A DNA stretch of 51,244 nucleotides from contig JBCBQC010000043.1 in the NCBI GenBank assembly GCA_039820405.1, positions 1-51,244 on the forward strand. Direction: 5' to 3'. The notes beneath the pieces were generated by a model. That model was not told where the DNA came from and ran no database searches. It saw nothing but the letters and a program-made list of their open reading frames with translations. Shown piece by piece: positions 41,282 through 50,950 of this stretch. The position numbers and the translations under genes are program-made. Every line of letters starts with the position of its first letter. The stretch's first letter is position 1. The stretch is from CALLVY01 sp937899855 (GTDB taxonomy: Bacteria; Bacteroidota; Bacteroidia; Chitinophagales; Saprospiraceae).

Positions 41282-41902
41282 TTAGGTGATCATGGAGTTG
41301 ATCCAGAGGAAGAGAACGAGGTAAATCCAGAGGATATCCAGAAAATGCCAGTAGATGGTCAGCAGACGCAGTTTGAGTTTTTTCTCGGGATCCGAGAAAT
41401 ACACCAGTACACTGACCGGTTCTTTCATCCGCTTGCGGGCCGTCCACAAAAAGAGGATGAGAAAGGGCAATCCGGCGATGACGTGGGCAAAGTGCAGACC
41501 AGAGATGAGGTAGAGGTAGGCCGCTCCGTTGTTGGTGTTGATGAAAATATTGCTGGCGAATAGTTGTTGCCAACCGATGAACTGGGCAATCATAAAAATG
41601 AGGGTGAGCACGATGGTGTAGATGAGTGCCTTTTGGTAGTTTTCGGTATGGTCGCTGAGGTAGCAGCGTTTGGCCCAGATCAGGGTGGCGCTGCTGCCCA
41701 GGAGGATGAGCGTATTGAAGAGGAAGATGGGGGGCAGCTTGATGACTGGGATATTACCTTCCACCCGGGAATAGATAAAGGAGGCTGATAGGGCGATGAA
41801 GAGGACTACGATGCCCGCTAGCGTGAGCATCAGGTAGATGTTGTAGGGGTGAAACGCCATGGAACGCGTTTGGGGGGAGCCGTGAGAATATGGTTCTTGC
41901 AT
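41282..41902 (-). CDS. Haem-copper oxidase subunit III
   Basis: This 206-residue protein matches the short subunit III of cytochrome c oxidases. Its five hydrophobic segments include FIALSASFIYSR, NTLILLGSSATLIWA, AYLYLISGLHFAHVIAGL (with the family His residues) and a final TIYWHFLDILWIYLVLFLW, a hallmark of subunit III. It stabilises the oxidase complex and has no cofactor. The genes for subunits I and II are not nearby, so this is a lone copy. It sits between purL and the zinc protease with its own intergenic space. Confidence 0.92.
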   Translation of the reverse strand: MQEPYSHGSPQTRSMAFHPYNIYLMLTLAGIVVLFIALSASFIYSRVEGNIPVIKLPPIFLFNTLILLGSSATLIWAKRCYLSDHTENYQKALIYTIVLTLIFMIAQFIGWQQLFASNIFINTNNGAAYLYLISGLHFAHVIAGLPFLILFLWTARKRMKEPVSVLVYFSDPEKKLKLRLLTIYWHFLDILWIYLVLFLWINSMIT

Positions 41903-42012
41903 AGTTGGAATTAAACAATAAAAGTCAGAAGGATTTTGGATAACAATCTCCTTTTTGTGTCAAGAAAGGACCGAGCGCCGGATTCGGATGGCGGAAAAAC
42001 GGTACGCGGTGG

Positions 42013-43302
42013 TCAGTCCCCCGGCTGCTTGGTCGGTGGGGCAAAAACCGTGGTGTGGTGAATTTTGGGCTCGCCAATAAAAGTGACTCGACCCACCGTT
42101 TGTCCGCGTTCTTCGACCAATTTGATTCCCGCCCAGGAGCCGCCACAATCGCTGTGTAAAAAAGCCTCGTCGAGTATCAATTCGGCCCCGGGCATCACCG
42201 TGATCTGTCCATCTTTGGGGAAGGAAGCCCGGCAGCTGATTTTGAGTACGCCCCCCGACTCGACGGTGAGGTGCCCAGCCAGATCGCGCGAGACGGACCA
42301 GTGTACGGAGTCGCGGATGCTGATGTTTTGGGTCGTATCCAGATCGCACCAATTGCGGACGAGCAGCTTGCGCTGTTTGGAGCTGATGTTGGCAAAGTTA
42401 CGGTGGATTTTACTCAGTTGGCAGGGGGTCCAGGCGTTTTGATTCAAATTGTAGTCCATCACATTATTTGAATTGAGGGAATCGCAGGCGCTACCGTCCT
42501 TGGTGCGGTGCCAACAATTGGGGTGGCGGGGGGTATCGTCACAGCCATCGTTGCTACGCCAGGTATGATGAATGCCCAGGACGTGCCCAATCTCGTGGTT
42601 GAGCAATCCGCGAAATAGCCAGGGTTGGTAGCCCTTTTTTTCTACGATTCCTGAGATCTTGATGGAGGTCCCCAGGGCGATGCCCGTTTGGCGTTCGCGG
42701 TAGGTTTTGGAGGCCACGCTATCCGGGTGATGGGGCATGACGAAGACGTTGAGTACCGAATCGGGCTGTACACAGTATTTTTCCAGCACCTTCTTACTGG
42801 TGCTGTTGCGATTGCGACCTTCGTGGATGAAGTAGTAAAGCTCATCGTCGTAGTGAAAATAGATACCCTCTCCGTCGGGATTATTTTTGGCGGGACTCAG
42901 TACGTAGCGGTACTGGGTAGGATAGGTGGGGGTGGTATTGCCGAGGGGCAAATTCATCGACGCGTTTTTGGACAGGTCGGAATTGGCTTGGGCGATGAGG
43001 TCACGGGCAAAATGGGTGCCCGTCTTGATCGAATAATTGGCCGAGCTATCGCTGTGGTTCATAAAGTGAAAATTCACCCGTACGTAGCGCATCGGGGGGG
43101 AATAGATGGCGGGATCGTAGCCCTCGCGGTCCTGACAACTCCGGCGGCGGGGCCTTTCGTTGCTGCGCTCCAGTCGGACGACCTCCGTTTCGGTCAGCGG
43201 GCGGATGGACCGCTGCTGGGTACGACAGGCGGCGATGAGCATCACCAGACCCACGCCGCAGAGCAGCAGCAGGTGGCGAGCGGGGGGGGCGGTGAAGTTC
43301 AT
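42013..43302 (-). CDS. Zinc metalloprotease lipoprotein (pappalysin/M43-like)
   Basis: This 429-residue protein has a lipoprotein signal (LVMLIAAC, Cys26) and a metzincin-type zinc site HEIGHVLGIHH (H236, E237, H240, G243, H246) with the following CDDTPRHPN and NNVMDYNLN (Met-turn-like) segments seen in M43 proteases. The Cys residues around CDDTP and CWHRTKDGSACDSLN could form disulfides. The last 90 residues are beta-rich, possibly a right-handed helix or adhesion-like domain. It would cleave proteins at the cell surface or in the periplasm. Confidence 0.87.
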   Translation of the reverse strand: MNFTAPPARHLLLLCGVGLVMLIAACRTQQRSIRPLTETEVVRLERSNERPRRRSCQDREGYDPAIYSPPMRYVRVNFHFMNHSDSSANYSIKTGTHFARDLIAQANSDLSKNASMNLPLGNTTPTYPTQYRYVLSPAKNNPDGEGIYFHYDDELYYFIHEGRNRNSTSKKVLEKYCVQPDSVLNVFVMPHHPDSVASKTYRERQTGIALGTSIKISGIVEKKGYQPWLFRGLLNHEIGHVLGIHHTWRSNDGCDDTPRHPNCWHRTKDGSACDSLNSNNVMDYNLNQNAWTPCQLSKIHRNFANISSKQRKLLVRNWCDLDTTQNISIRDSVHWSVSRDLAGHLTVESGGVLKISCRASFPKDGQITVMPGAELILDEAFLHSDCGGSWAGIKLVEERGQTVGRVTFIGEPKIHHTTVFAPPTKQPGD

Positions 43303-43650
43303 AAATGTATGATGATTATAATTAATTGGTAAAAATTAATATTCGAGTATAAGTTATTGATAAATTGGTGATTACGAATATGTAAATAAAAATGTATTTC
43401 GTTTTTATGGAATTGACCCTCCAAAAGCGTCTATGTAGGGCCATTTTTCTTTTTTCGGGATCCGTGCACGTACCCGAAAAGCAATGGAAGAAAGCACCTT
43501 GCGGTGGCGCGACCACCCGGTGACTGCGGCGGAGCCATGGGCAAAGCCGAGACCGGGATGGGGGCGGCTGCCGGCGGTGGCGGGAGGGTGGGCCCACCCT
43601 CCGACCCTCAAATCATGCTTTTGAAAATAAAATAATCATATACGATCATT
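43303..43650. other. Intergenic region holding repeat copy C
   Basis: The 348-bp gap between the zinc protease start and the glycosyltransferase stop (both minus-strand genes) is AT-rich for the first 100 bp, then holds element copy C (43404-43615). No gene is supported. Confidence 0.55.
43404..43615 (+). repeat. Dispersed intergenic element, copy C
   Basis: Copy C shares the head TATGGAATT, then AAAAGCGTCTATGTA, and the palindrome GAGGGTGGGCCCACCCTC near the far end with copies A and B. Its middle differs in sequence but again folds: TTTTCGGG/CCCGAAAA, CCATT/AATGG and GGTGG/CCACC inverted repeats. On the minus strand a 68-residue open frame ends exactly at the head (TAA at 43407-43405) with YIDAFGGSIP, like the YIDAF...IP ends of copies A and B. 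Confidence 0.7.
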
Positions 43651-44547
43651 TCACTTTTCCTGCTCTCCTTCCATCACCTGAATGAAATAGGCCAATTTGT
43701 ACCAATCAAATACGTGTAAATTGGGCCGGCTGGAGTGAAAATTTTGCAGCATCACCCTCTCCGACCATTTACCCAGTAGCCCCACCGTCCGACTCAGCCC
43801 CCAGCGTTTGAGACGCTGGTAGGCATCCAACAAACGCGTTTCGATCCCCAGATTCTGTCGCGTGATGAGCCCCAAATTGTCCAGGGCCTGGCGACTTTTG
43901 GCTAAAAATACCGGGGTTTTTTCCAGCCCGATGTGTTCCAGGGGATTATCGAGGTGGACGATGCGGTGTCCCCGTTTTTTCAACTCCAAGCCAAAGAGCG
44001 TGTCCTCGTGGCCGTATTCCCGGAGACTCTCCTCAAATTGAATGTCCAAAAAGAGGGCTTTGGGGATGACAAAGTGGTGGGTCAAGAAAGCATTGTAAGG
44101 CGTTTGGGCGCGCTCACTGGCCAGCTTTTGCTCCCGCCGCCGGCCGTAGTACCAATGAAAATAGTGATCCAGAGACTGGGGCGGAATGCGGGAATATACC
44201 CTCCCTCCGCACAAAATGGTATCTGGCCGGGCCGCTTGTTGGTATTTTTGGAGGTAATCGGGGCGGACCACCTGCGAATCACAGTCGATAAAGAGCAAGT
44301 AATCGTGCCGCGCCGCTCGCCCCAGTAGGTTGCGGATGCGCGAACGGCCCACATTTTCTGGTAATTCCTGGTAGCTGACCCCGGGCAAGTCCCCAATTTG
44401 TCGGTTGAGCCGGCGGTATTTTTCCCCCGACCGGTCATCGTAGCACAAAATCTCGTAAGGCATCTGCGCCTCCCGGCACTGCCGCTCCAGGTCGCGGACC
44501 AATTGGCGGACGTCAAAATTATAAATTGGCAGTAAAATGGATAGCAT
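43651..44547 (-). CDS. Family 2 glycosyltransferase
   Basis: This 298-residue enzyme has the GT-A fold start MLSILLPIYNFDVRQLVRDL, nucleotide-sugar-binding LCYDDRSGEKY, ENVGRSRIRNLL and the metal-binding Asp pattern LFIDCDSQVV (DxD-like), plus an EYGHEDTLFGLELKKRG segment (the ED acceptor-site region). It transfers a sugar to an unknown acceptor, likely a cell-surface glycan. It is divergent from the menaquinone operon (150 bp) and not within a visible polysaccharide cluster. Confidence 0.88.
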   Translation of the reverse strand: MLSILLPIYNFDVRQLVRDLERQCREAQMPYEILCYDDRSGEKYRRLNRQIGDLPGVSYQELPENVGRSRIRNLLGRAARHDYLLFIDCDSQVVRPDYLQKYQQAARPDTILCGGRVYSRIPPQSLDHYFHWYYGRRREQKLASERAQTPYNAFLTHHFVIPKALFLDIQFEESLREYGHEDTLFGLELKKRGHRIVHLDNPLEHIGLEKTPVFLAKSRQALDNLGLITRQNLGIETRLLDAYQRLKRWGLSRTVGLLGKWSERVMLQNFHSSRPNLHVFDWYKLAYFIQVMEGEQEK

Positions 44548-44667
44548 ACTAATGTCGTTTGGTCGGTGTACCTAAAACGAGCACAAATTGCAAAAAACAA
44601 TTGGAATCACCAGTAACTGTAAAAAATCATACTTTCAAAAAAAACTGAAAGTTCATTTGGCTTGTTG

Positions 44668-44675
44668 TATCTTTG
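44668..44675 (+). promoter_or_regulatory. -7 element of the mqnE operon
   Basis: TATCTTTG is a perfect -7 match, 22 bp before the ATG at 44698. A TTTG at 44656-44659 is too close to be the -33, so the upstream element is unclear. Confidence 0.5.
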
Positions 44676-44697
44676 AACGCAAAATACTCCGCAATTT

Positions 44698-45897
44698 ATG
44701 AATGCTGCCACATCATTGGCCACAATTATTGAGGATAATTCCCTCAGTGCCGATTTGCGACAAATCGCTGACAAAGTGACCCGGGGAGAACGGATTACGG
44801 AAGCCGAGGGCTTGGTGCTCTTCGAAACCGGGGAATTGTCCTACCTAGGAGCGCTCGCCAACTACCTGCGCGAGCAGCGCCACGGCGATCGGACCTACTT
44901 CAACCGCAATTTTCACGTCGAGCCTACCAACGTTTGCCTCTACACCTGTACGTTTTGCTCTTACTCCCGCCTCATCAAAAAGCGGGACGAGGGCTGGGAA
45001 TACTCGCTCGATGAGATCATGGACCTCATCCACAAGTACGACGACCAACCCGTCACGGAGGTACACATCGTCGGTGGCGTCATGCCCCAGTACAACCTTC
45101 GTTTTTACCAAGACCTCTTTGGGGCCATCAAGGCCCACCGGCCGGACTTACACATCAAGGCGCTGACTCCAGTGGAATACCACTACATCTTTAAAAAAGG
45201 CAAGGTGTCCTACGCCGAGGGAATGCGACTGATGAAAGAAGCCGGTCTCGATTCGATGCCGGGTGGGGGTGCCGAAATTTTCCACCCCGAAATTCGCGAC
45301 CAAATCGCGGGTGGAAAGTGCAGTGGACAGCAGTGGCTCGACATCCACGAGGAATGGCACAAACTGGGACAGCGCTCCAACGCCACCATGCTCTACGGCC
45401 ACATCGAACGCTTCGAACACCGCATCCATCACCTGGAGCAGTTGCGACAATTGCAAGACCGAACCGGAGGTTTCCAAACCTTTATTCCCCTCAAATTCCG
45501 CAACCAAGGCAATCAATTGTCGCACGTTGCCGAAGCTTCGGTCATCGAAGACATGCGCAACTACGCCATCAGCCGGATCTACCTCGACAATTTTGACCAC
45601 CTCAAGGCCTACTGGCCCATGATCGGTCGGAATACGGCCCAGACCCTCCTGGCCTTTGGCGTCGACGATATCGACGGGACCATCGATGATACCACCAAGA
45701 TCTACACCATGGCGGGCAGCGAAGAACAACACCCGGCCATGAGTACGGAGCAATTGGTCAAGCTCATCCGCGCCGTCGGCCGGCGGCCCATCGAGCGCGA
45801 TACTTTGTATAATGTGGTAAACGATTATACCGATCACGTCTTTGAAGATGATAAATATTACCAGGGCTACGTTTCCTTGCCCGTAGTGAATAAGTGA
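44698..45897 (+). CDS. mqnE: Aminofutalosine synthase (radical SAM)
   Basis: This 399-residue radical SAM enzyme joins 3-[(1-carboxyvinyl)oxy]benzoate and SAM to make aminofutalosine, the second step of the futalosine route to menaquinone. The cluster motif is C80-x3-C84-x2-C87 in NVCLYTCTFCSYSR. The MqnE subtype is supported by VEPTNVCLYTC, ITEAEGLVLFETGEL and DSMPGGGAEIFHPEIRDQI. The MqnC paralogue would look similar, so this assignment is moderately strong. The stop overlaps the next start by one base (TGATG). Confidence 0.88.
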   Translation: MNAATSLATIIEDNSLSADLRQIADKVTRGERITEAEGLVLFETGELSYLGALANYLREQRHGDRTYFNRNFHVEPTNVCLYTCTFCSYSRLIKKRDEGWEYSLDEIMDLIHKYDDQPVTEVHIVGGVMPQYNLRFYQDLFGAIKAHRPDLHIKALTPVEYHYIFKKGKVSYAEGMRLMKEAGLDSMPGGGAEIFHPEIRDQIAGGKCSGQQWLDIHEEWHKLGQRSNATMLYGHIERFEHRIHHLEQLRQLQDRTGGFQTFIPLKFRNQGNQLSHVAEASVIEDMRNYAISRIYLDNFDHLKAYWPMIGRNTAQTLLAFGVDDIDGTIDDTTKIYTMAGSEEQHPAMSTEQLVKLIRAVGRRPIERDTLYNVVNDYTDHVFEDDKYYQGYVSLPVVNK

Positions 45898-46538
45898 TGA
45901 GCAGTAAGCACCACAAAGAGATCTACATTATTCGTCACGGCGAGACGGATTTCAATCGCCAACGCATCGTCCAGGGCAGTGGCATCGATAGCTCCCTCAA
46001 CGATTTGGGACACGCTCAGGCGCGCGCCTTCCACACCTTTTACCAATCGGTTCCCTTCGAACTGGTCATCACCTCCAATCTCCAGCGGACCCACCAAACG
46101 GTGGCCCCTTTTACCGAGCAAGGCCTGATTTGGGAGCAAACGCCCTGGATCAACGAGATCAATTGGGGGGTACATGAAGGCAAAAAGAGCGAACCTTGGA
46201 TGATCGAGGCTTACCGGAGTATGATCCAAGAGTGGGGGAGGGGAAATTTTGACGCCCGATTGCGCGAAGGGGAAAGCGCCCGAGAACTGGCCCAGCGCTT
46301 GGAGCAATTCGTTGATCACCTCCGACAGCGGCCGGAGGCGACCATCCTGGTGTGTAGCCACGGCCGGGCCCTGCGCTGTCTGATGTGCCTCCTCAAGGGG
46401 CAGCACCTACGGGAAATGGAGTCCTACGCCCACAGCAATACGGGGCTGTTCAAAGTCCGTCAGGACGGTGATGATTTTATCGTGGATTTAGAAAACGACA
46501 TCCGGCACTTGCAAACGAGTGCCTTCGAGCGCCTATGA
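45897..46538 (+). CDS. Histidine phosphatase (phosphoglycerate mutase-like)
   Basis: This 213-residue protein has the phosphohistidine motif IYIIRHGETDFN (H14) and the second His in LVCSHGRALRCLM. Its active-site Arg is in TSNLQRTHQT. It belongs to the broad branch-1 histidine phosphatase family. It sits inside the menaquinone operon: its ATG overlaps the mqnE stop (TGATG), and its stop overlaps mqnA (ATGA). A role in this pathway is possible, but no step of the known futalosine pathway needs a phosphatase. ATG at 45897 is favoured over an in-frame GTG three bases earlier. Confidence 0.88.
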   Translation: MSSKHHKEIYIIRHGETDFNRQRIVQGSGIDSSLNDLGHAQARAFHTFYQSVPFELVITSNLQRTHQTVAPFTEQGLIWEQTPWINEINWGVHEGKKSEPWMIEAYRSMIQEWGRGNFDARLREGESARELAQRLEQFVDHLRQRPEATILVCSHGRALRCLMCLLKGQHLREMESYAHSNTGLFKVRQDGDDFIVDLENDIRHLQTSAFERL

Positions 46539-47308
46539 AAAGTAAAATCAAAGTAACGGCAGTTAGCTACCTCAATACCAAGCCTTTTCTCTACGGTATT
46601 TTCAATCACGGCCTGGAGGAGGAATTGGACTTGGAACTGAACATTCCCTCGGTATGTGCCCAAAAGCTGCGCGATGGGGAGGTGGATCTGGGCCTGGTGC
46701 CCGTAGCCATTATTCCCCAGTTGATCCGGCCCCACATCATCTCGGATTACTGTATCGGAACCGTCGGCGCCGTCAAAACCGTCTGCCTGTACAGCCACTG
46801 CCCCCTCGAAGCCATCAGCAGCATCTACCTCGACTACCACTCCCGCACCTCCGCCGCCCTCCTCCAATTGCTGCTGCGCGAATACTGGCACCTGCACCCC
46901 CAACTCCTCGAAGCTACGCCGGGCTACATCGACCAGATTCAAGGAACCGTGGCCGGACTGGTGATCGGCGATCGGACCATCGGACTGGAAAAACGCTTCC
47001 CCTACGTCTACGATTTGGGCGAAGTCTGGGAAGCCCACACCGGCCTGCCCTTTGTCTTTGCCGCCTGGGTGAGCAATAAGGCCCTCGCTCCCGATTTTAT
47101 CGACCGCTTCAACCGCGCCCTCGCCGCCGGGCTGGCCCACATCCCCCAACTGATCTACCTCCTGCCCAAGCCCGAAGCCGATTTCGACCTCCCAGCCTAT
47201 TTCAACCAGCACATCAGTTACGAACTGGACGATCCCAAACGCCTGGCCCTCGACCGCTTCCTCAAGGCCCTGGGCGTGCAAGACCCCGTCGAAGGCCTGC
47301 TGGTCTGA
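46535..47308 (+). CDS. mqnA: Chorismate dehydratase
   Basis: This 257-residue periplasmic-binding-protein-like enzyme dehydrates chorismate to 3-[(1-carboxyvinyl)oxy]benzoate, the first step of the futalosine menaquinone pathway. Family marks are KVTAVSYLNTKPFLYGI, LRDGEVDLGLVPVAII, SDYCIGTVGAVKTVCLYS, IYLDYHSRTSAALLQLL and GLVIGDRT. It overlaps the phosphatase gene by 4 bp. With mqnE it gives the first two steps; mqnB, mqnC and mqnD are not in the window. Confidence 0.94.
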   Translation: MKSKIKVTAVSYLNTKPFLYGIFNHGLEEELDLELNIPSVCAQKLRDGEVDLGLVPVAIIPQLIRPHIISDYCIGTVGAVKTVCLYSHCPLEAISSIYLDYHSRTSAALLQLLLREYWHLHPQLLEATPGYIDQIQGTVAGLVIGDRTIGLEKRFPYVYDLGEVWEAHTGLPFVFAAWVSNKALAPDFIDRFNRALAAGLAHIPQLIYLLPKPEADFDLPAYFNQHISYELDDPKRLALDRFLKALGVQDPVEGLLV

Positions 47309-47317
47309 GCGTCGGCA

Positions 47318-47349
47318 TTTGTTTTTTTACCAAAAAGTAGTCATCTTTG
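47318..47349 (+). promoter_or_regulatory. Probable promoter of the SprB-like gene
   Basis: TTTG (47318-47321) and CATCTTTG (47342-47349) are 20 bases apart, one mismatch from the -33/-7 consensus. The ATG at 47471 is about 115 nt downstream. Confidence 0.5.
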
Positions 47350-47470
47350 GGCGGAAGTCCACTCTGTTCTAGTTCTCCACTTAATCCGTTGTTCACCTGG
47401 GTACGGTCCTTGCTGATTCTTCAGCGAGCATCGCCCGCGACGCTATTTACAACTTAAAACTAAAACCATT

Positions 47471-50400
47471 ATGCCTTCCAAAATTTTTACCCTACTTTGC
47501 CTTTGTTGCCTGGGAACCCTCCGCTTATCGGGACAGGCCAACTGCCTCGACGTCGACATCACTACCTTCGGCGTCAGCTGTATGGGGATGGACGGAGCCC
47601 TGCAAATTACCCCCGCCTCCGGCGTAGCCCCCTACACCTATACGATCAATCCCAGTGGGCAGAGTGGTTCGTTCAACCAATCGGTGGTGGTCAACGACCT
47701 GGCCGTCGGCCTCTACGAGCTCTCGGTGGTGGACAGCGATAGCTGTGCGCGTGACCTGATTTTTACCATTAGTGAGCCCTTAGACTTATTGGCCACAGCC
47801 ACCGTCACGCCCACCGATTGTGATGGTTCGCCCAACGGCAGCATCACCATCTCCGTGACCGGCGGTGCTCCTCCCTACACCTACGAATGGGAAGGCGGCT
47901 GGCCCGCTAGCTCCACCATCACCGGACTTCCCCCGGGGCCCTATACCGTCACCATCACCGACTCGAACGCCTGTACGGCCGAAGTCAGTGCCAGCACCAA
48001 CGTCGGCAACGGGCTGGAATTGGAGCTGGTCGTAACGGATGCCAGTTGTAACGGCGACGCCAGCGGCGCCATCGAACTGATGTCGAATATGAACCTGCCG
48101 AGCCAAATCTGGTCCAATGGCGCCACCACGCCATCGATCAACGGACTCTCCGCGGGCACCTACTGCGTCACCGTAGAGGATGTGGATTTCTGTGTCCAAA
48201 GCTTCTGCGCTACCGTCAACGAACCCACTGCGATCGACCTCCAGGTGGACGTCACCCAACCCACGGGCAGCAATAATGGCTCCGCCGTAGTCGTCGCCTC
48301 GGGTGGGGTACCCCCTTACCTCTACGAATGGGTGGGCCCCTCTGGCACCTTCACTGGGAATATAGTTACCGGGCTTCCCCCCGGCACCTACAACCTCACC
48401 GTTATCGACATCAACGGCTGCACCAGTAGCGTATTCGTCGTTTTTGAAGACCTCGGAGTGGAATTTGAAATAACCGACGTCGACTGCTTTGGAGATGCCA
48501 CCGGTGCCATCGACCTCACCTCCTTCTTTGGCATGCCCCCCTACACTTACAATTGGACCGGCCCCAGTGGGTTTACCTCCACGGAAGAGGATGTGTCCAA
48601 TTTGTTGGCGGGTACCTATTTCGTAACTGTCACCAACAACCAGGGGGAAACCTACAGCCAGAGCATCAACGTGTTGCAGAACGAGCCCATCGAGTTTTTG
48701 GTGGACCAGTTTCGCAATTGTGGGATGGACGATTACCGCATCGTATTGACGCCCGTCGGAGGGACCAGCCCTTACACGATCGATTGGGCCGGCGGAATCA
48801 ACCCGGACCAGATCGGGGTAGGGGACTACGACTTTACCATTACCGATGCCTTGGGCTGTAGCAGCGCGGGGTCGGTCACCGTCAATGCCACCAATCCACT
48901 AGCCGTGGTGCTCGACGCAATTTCCACGGCCTGTGCCGATTCGCAGGATGGCTGTCTGACGGCGCTCGTCACGGGGGGACGCCCTCCTTACCAGTACGCC
49001 TGGTCCAACGGAGCTACGGGCCCCACGATTTGTGACTTGACGGCCGGCGTTTACGAACTGACGGTAGTCGACGACACGGGCTGTGACGCGGTAATTTCGG
49101 GGGTCGTAACTTCGCCCGATCCCTTGATCGTGAATTTTGACGCTACTCCCATTGTCTGCGATCGGGAAGGAACCATCGAGGTACTGACGAGTGGGGGCGT
49201 TGGCAACTATTTTTACAACTGGTCCGACGATCCCAACATCACGACGGCCAACCGGGATAGCCTGGGAGCGGGTACCTACATCGTGACCGTCACCGACGAT
49301 AATGGCTGTACGGTCTCCGAAGTTTACGAAATTGTATCCTCCATCGAGCTGGAGGTGAGCAGTACCCCCGCCGACTGCAATAACGAGGGAGGGACGGCTA
49401 CGGCGCAGGTGTTGGGGGGCGCGACCGATCCCCAGTACGCCTGGAGCAATGGGGCCGTCACACCAACGGCCACGGATTTGGCAACGGGGGGCTACTCGGT
49501 GACGGTAACGGACGAGCTCAATGGCTGCCGAACCCACGATAATGTCATCGTGGCCCTGGACTCCAGTTGTTTTGTGACGATTGCTGGAACGGTCTTTTTG
49601 GAAACGGTAAACCAAGACTGCGTAGCCGATGTCAATGCTTTGGGAGTGGGGGGAATTTTGATTCAACTCAACTCGGGCGCCAGCACCTTTACCGATGCCA
49701 CCGGACACTACGCCTTTATGGTGCCGCCGGATGATTATGAGGTCAGTATGGTCAACAATAACCCCCAGTACAATGGTCTCTGCACCGGTCCGATTGCGGT
49801 CAGCCTGCCCAGTGGTCCGGCGAGTGATTTGGACAACGATTTCTTCGTGGAATACGACGTTCAGCAGGACCTAAAAATCTACGTCTCCAAGGGCAATGCC
49901 CGCCCCGGGTTTGTCCAGGACATCCAGATTTGCATCTGGAACTACGGCGCCGAACCCGCCAGCGGTAGCGCTACCTTCGTACACGATAGCCTCCAAACTT
50001 TTCTGAGCGCTAATCCCACCGAAGCCGCCTACGAGGCCAGTACCCGTACCGTCCGCTGGGATTTTACCAACCTCGCACCGGGAGCGGTGGTCATCTTCCG
50101 CCCCCGCGTTAGCCTGCCAGCGACCGTCCCGCTCGGCACCCCGCTCCAGCTTGACTTCCGGGCCGAACCCGTCCAGGGGGACCTGACCCCCTGGAACAAC
50201 GTCCTGAGCTGTAGCATGATCGTTACGGGCTCCTACGATCCCAACGACAAACAGGTAAGCCCCGCCGGGGAAGGCGACGAAGGACTGGTGTACGCCACCG
50301 ATACCCTGCTCGGCTACCTCATCCGCTTCCAAAATACGGGGACGGATACGGCCTTTACGGTGGTCATCAAAGATACCCTCGAATCGGATTTGGACCTGGA

Positions 50401-50950
50401 AACGGTCATTCCCGGCCCTTCGAGTCACGAATACCAGTTGAGCGTCGAGGACGAGCGGACCCTCGTCTTTACCTTCAACGACATCATGCTGCCCGACAGC
50501 TTTGTCAACGAACCGGCCTCCAATGGCTGGGTGTTTTTTGACATTCGTCCCGTGGCGAGCTCGGATTACGGCACCGTTATCGACAATTCTGCCGCCATTT
50601 TCTTCGATTTTAATCCCCCCATCATCACCAACACGGTTCGGACTACCTTCGCCCGGCCACTGGGCCTAGGGGATGTGGCGGAGCGGGAGCTTCCCCTCCG
50701 TGTACAACCCAATCCCAATCGCGGGGTTTTTGCGGTGGAATACGAACTGGGGCGTAGCCAAGCGGTGGCCATCCGGCTGTACGATACCCAGGGGCGTTTG
50801 GTGAGGGTGCTTCAGGAACAAACGGAGCGGGGACCAGGTACGCACCAGCTCAACGTTCTGCGGGAGGGGCTCGGCAGTGGCATCTACCTGTTGGAGGTGG
50901 CTACCGCGGAGTCCGGTCGGGCCTGGCAGCGGGTCTTGGTCGTAGACTAG
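47471..50950 (+). CDS. Giant SprB-like repeat protein with type IX sorting domain
   Basis: This 1159-residue protein has a signal peptide (residues 1-22). About eight or more SprB-type repeats follow (about 25-700), each with a GGxPPYxYxWxxG strand and an AGTYxVTVTDxxGC end (for example GLPPGPYTVTITDSNACT, GAGTYIVTVTDDNGCT). Then comes a Cna-B/SdrD-like module (about 703-780, VFLETVNQDCVADVNALGVGG), a DUF11-like region, a DUF7619-type segment opening SYDPNDKQVSPAG (about 915-1065) and a type IX sorting domain at 1078-1159 (VQPNPNRGVFAVEYEL, LYDTQGRLVRV, LGSGIYLLEVA). Such proteins are surface adhesins; SprB itself is the gliding adhesin of Flavobacterium. Ligand unknown. Confidence 0.9.
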   Translation: MPSKIFTLLCLCCLGTLRLSGQANCLDVDITTFGVSCMGMDGALQITPASGVAPYTYTINPSGQSGSFNQSVVVNDLAVGLYELSVVDSDSCARDLIFTISEPLDLLATATVTPTDCDGSPNGSITISVTGGAPPYTYEWEGGWPASSTITGLPPGPYTVTITDSNACTAEVSASTNVGNGLELELVVTDASCNGDASGAIELMSNMNLPSQIWSNGATTPSINGLSAGTYCVTVEDVDFCVQSFCATVNEPTAIDLQVDVTQPTGSNNGSAVVVASGGVPPYLYEWVGPSGTFTGNIVTGLPPGTYNLTVIDINGCTSSVFVVFEDLGVEFEITDVDCFGDATGAIDLTSFFGMPPYTYNWTGPSGFTSTEEDVSNLLAGTYFVTVTNNQGETYSQSINVLQNEPIEFLVDQFRNCGMDDYRIVLTPVGGTSPYTIDWAGGINPDQIGVGDYDFTITDALGCSSAGSVTVNATNPLAVVLDAISTACADSQDGCLTALVTGGRPPYQYAWSNGATGPTICDLTAGVYELTVVDDTGCDAVISGVVTSPDPLIVNFDATPIVCDREGTIEVLTSGGVGNYFYNWSDDPNITTANRDSLGAGTYIVTVTDDNGCTVSEVYEIVSSIELEVSSTPADCNNEGGTATAQVLGGATDPQYAWSNGAVTPTATDLATGGYSVTVTDELNGCRTHDNVIVALDSSCFVTIAGTVFLETVNQDCVADVNALGVGGILIQLNSGASTFTDATGHYAFMVPPDDYEVSMVNNNPQYNGLCTGPIAVSLPSGPASDLDNDFFVEYDVQQDLKIYVSKGNARPGFVQDIQICIWNYGAEPASGSATFVHDSLQTFLSANPTEAAYEASTRTVRWDFTNLAPGAVVIFRPRVSLPATVPLGTPLQLDFRAEPVQGDLTPWNNVLSCSMIVTGSYDPNDKQVSPAGEGDEGLVYATDTLLGYLIRFQNTGTDTAFTVVIKDTLESDLDLETVIPGPSSHEYQLSVEDERTLVFTFNDIMLPDSFVNEPASNGWVFFDIRPVASSDYGTVIDNSAAIFFDFNPPIITNTVRTTFARPLGLGDVAERELPLRVQPNPNRGVFAVEYELGRSQAVAIRLYDTQGRLVRVLQEQTERGPGTHQLNVLREGLGSGIYLLEVATAESGRAWQRVLVVD

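Noticed and set aside
47800..49560. Repeated DNA segments as a tandem array
   Set aside because: They are diverged protein-level SprB repeats inside one open reading frame.
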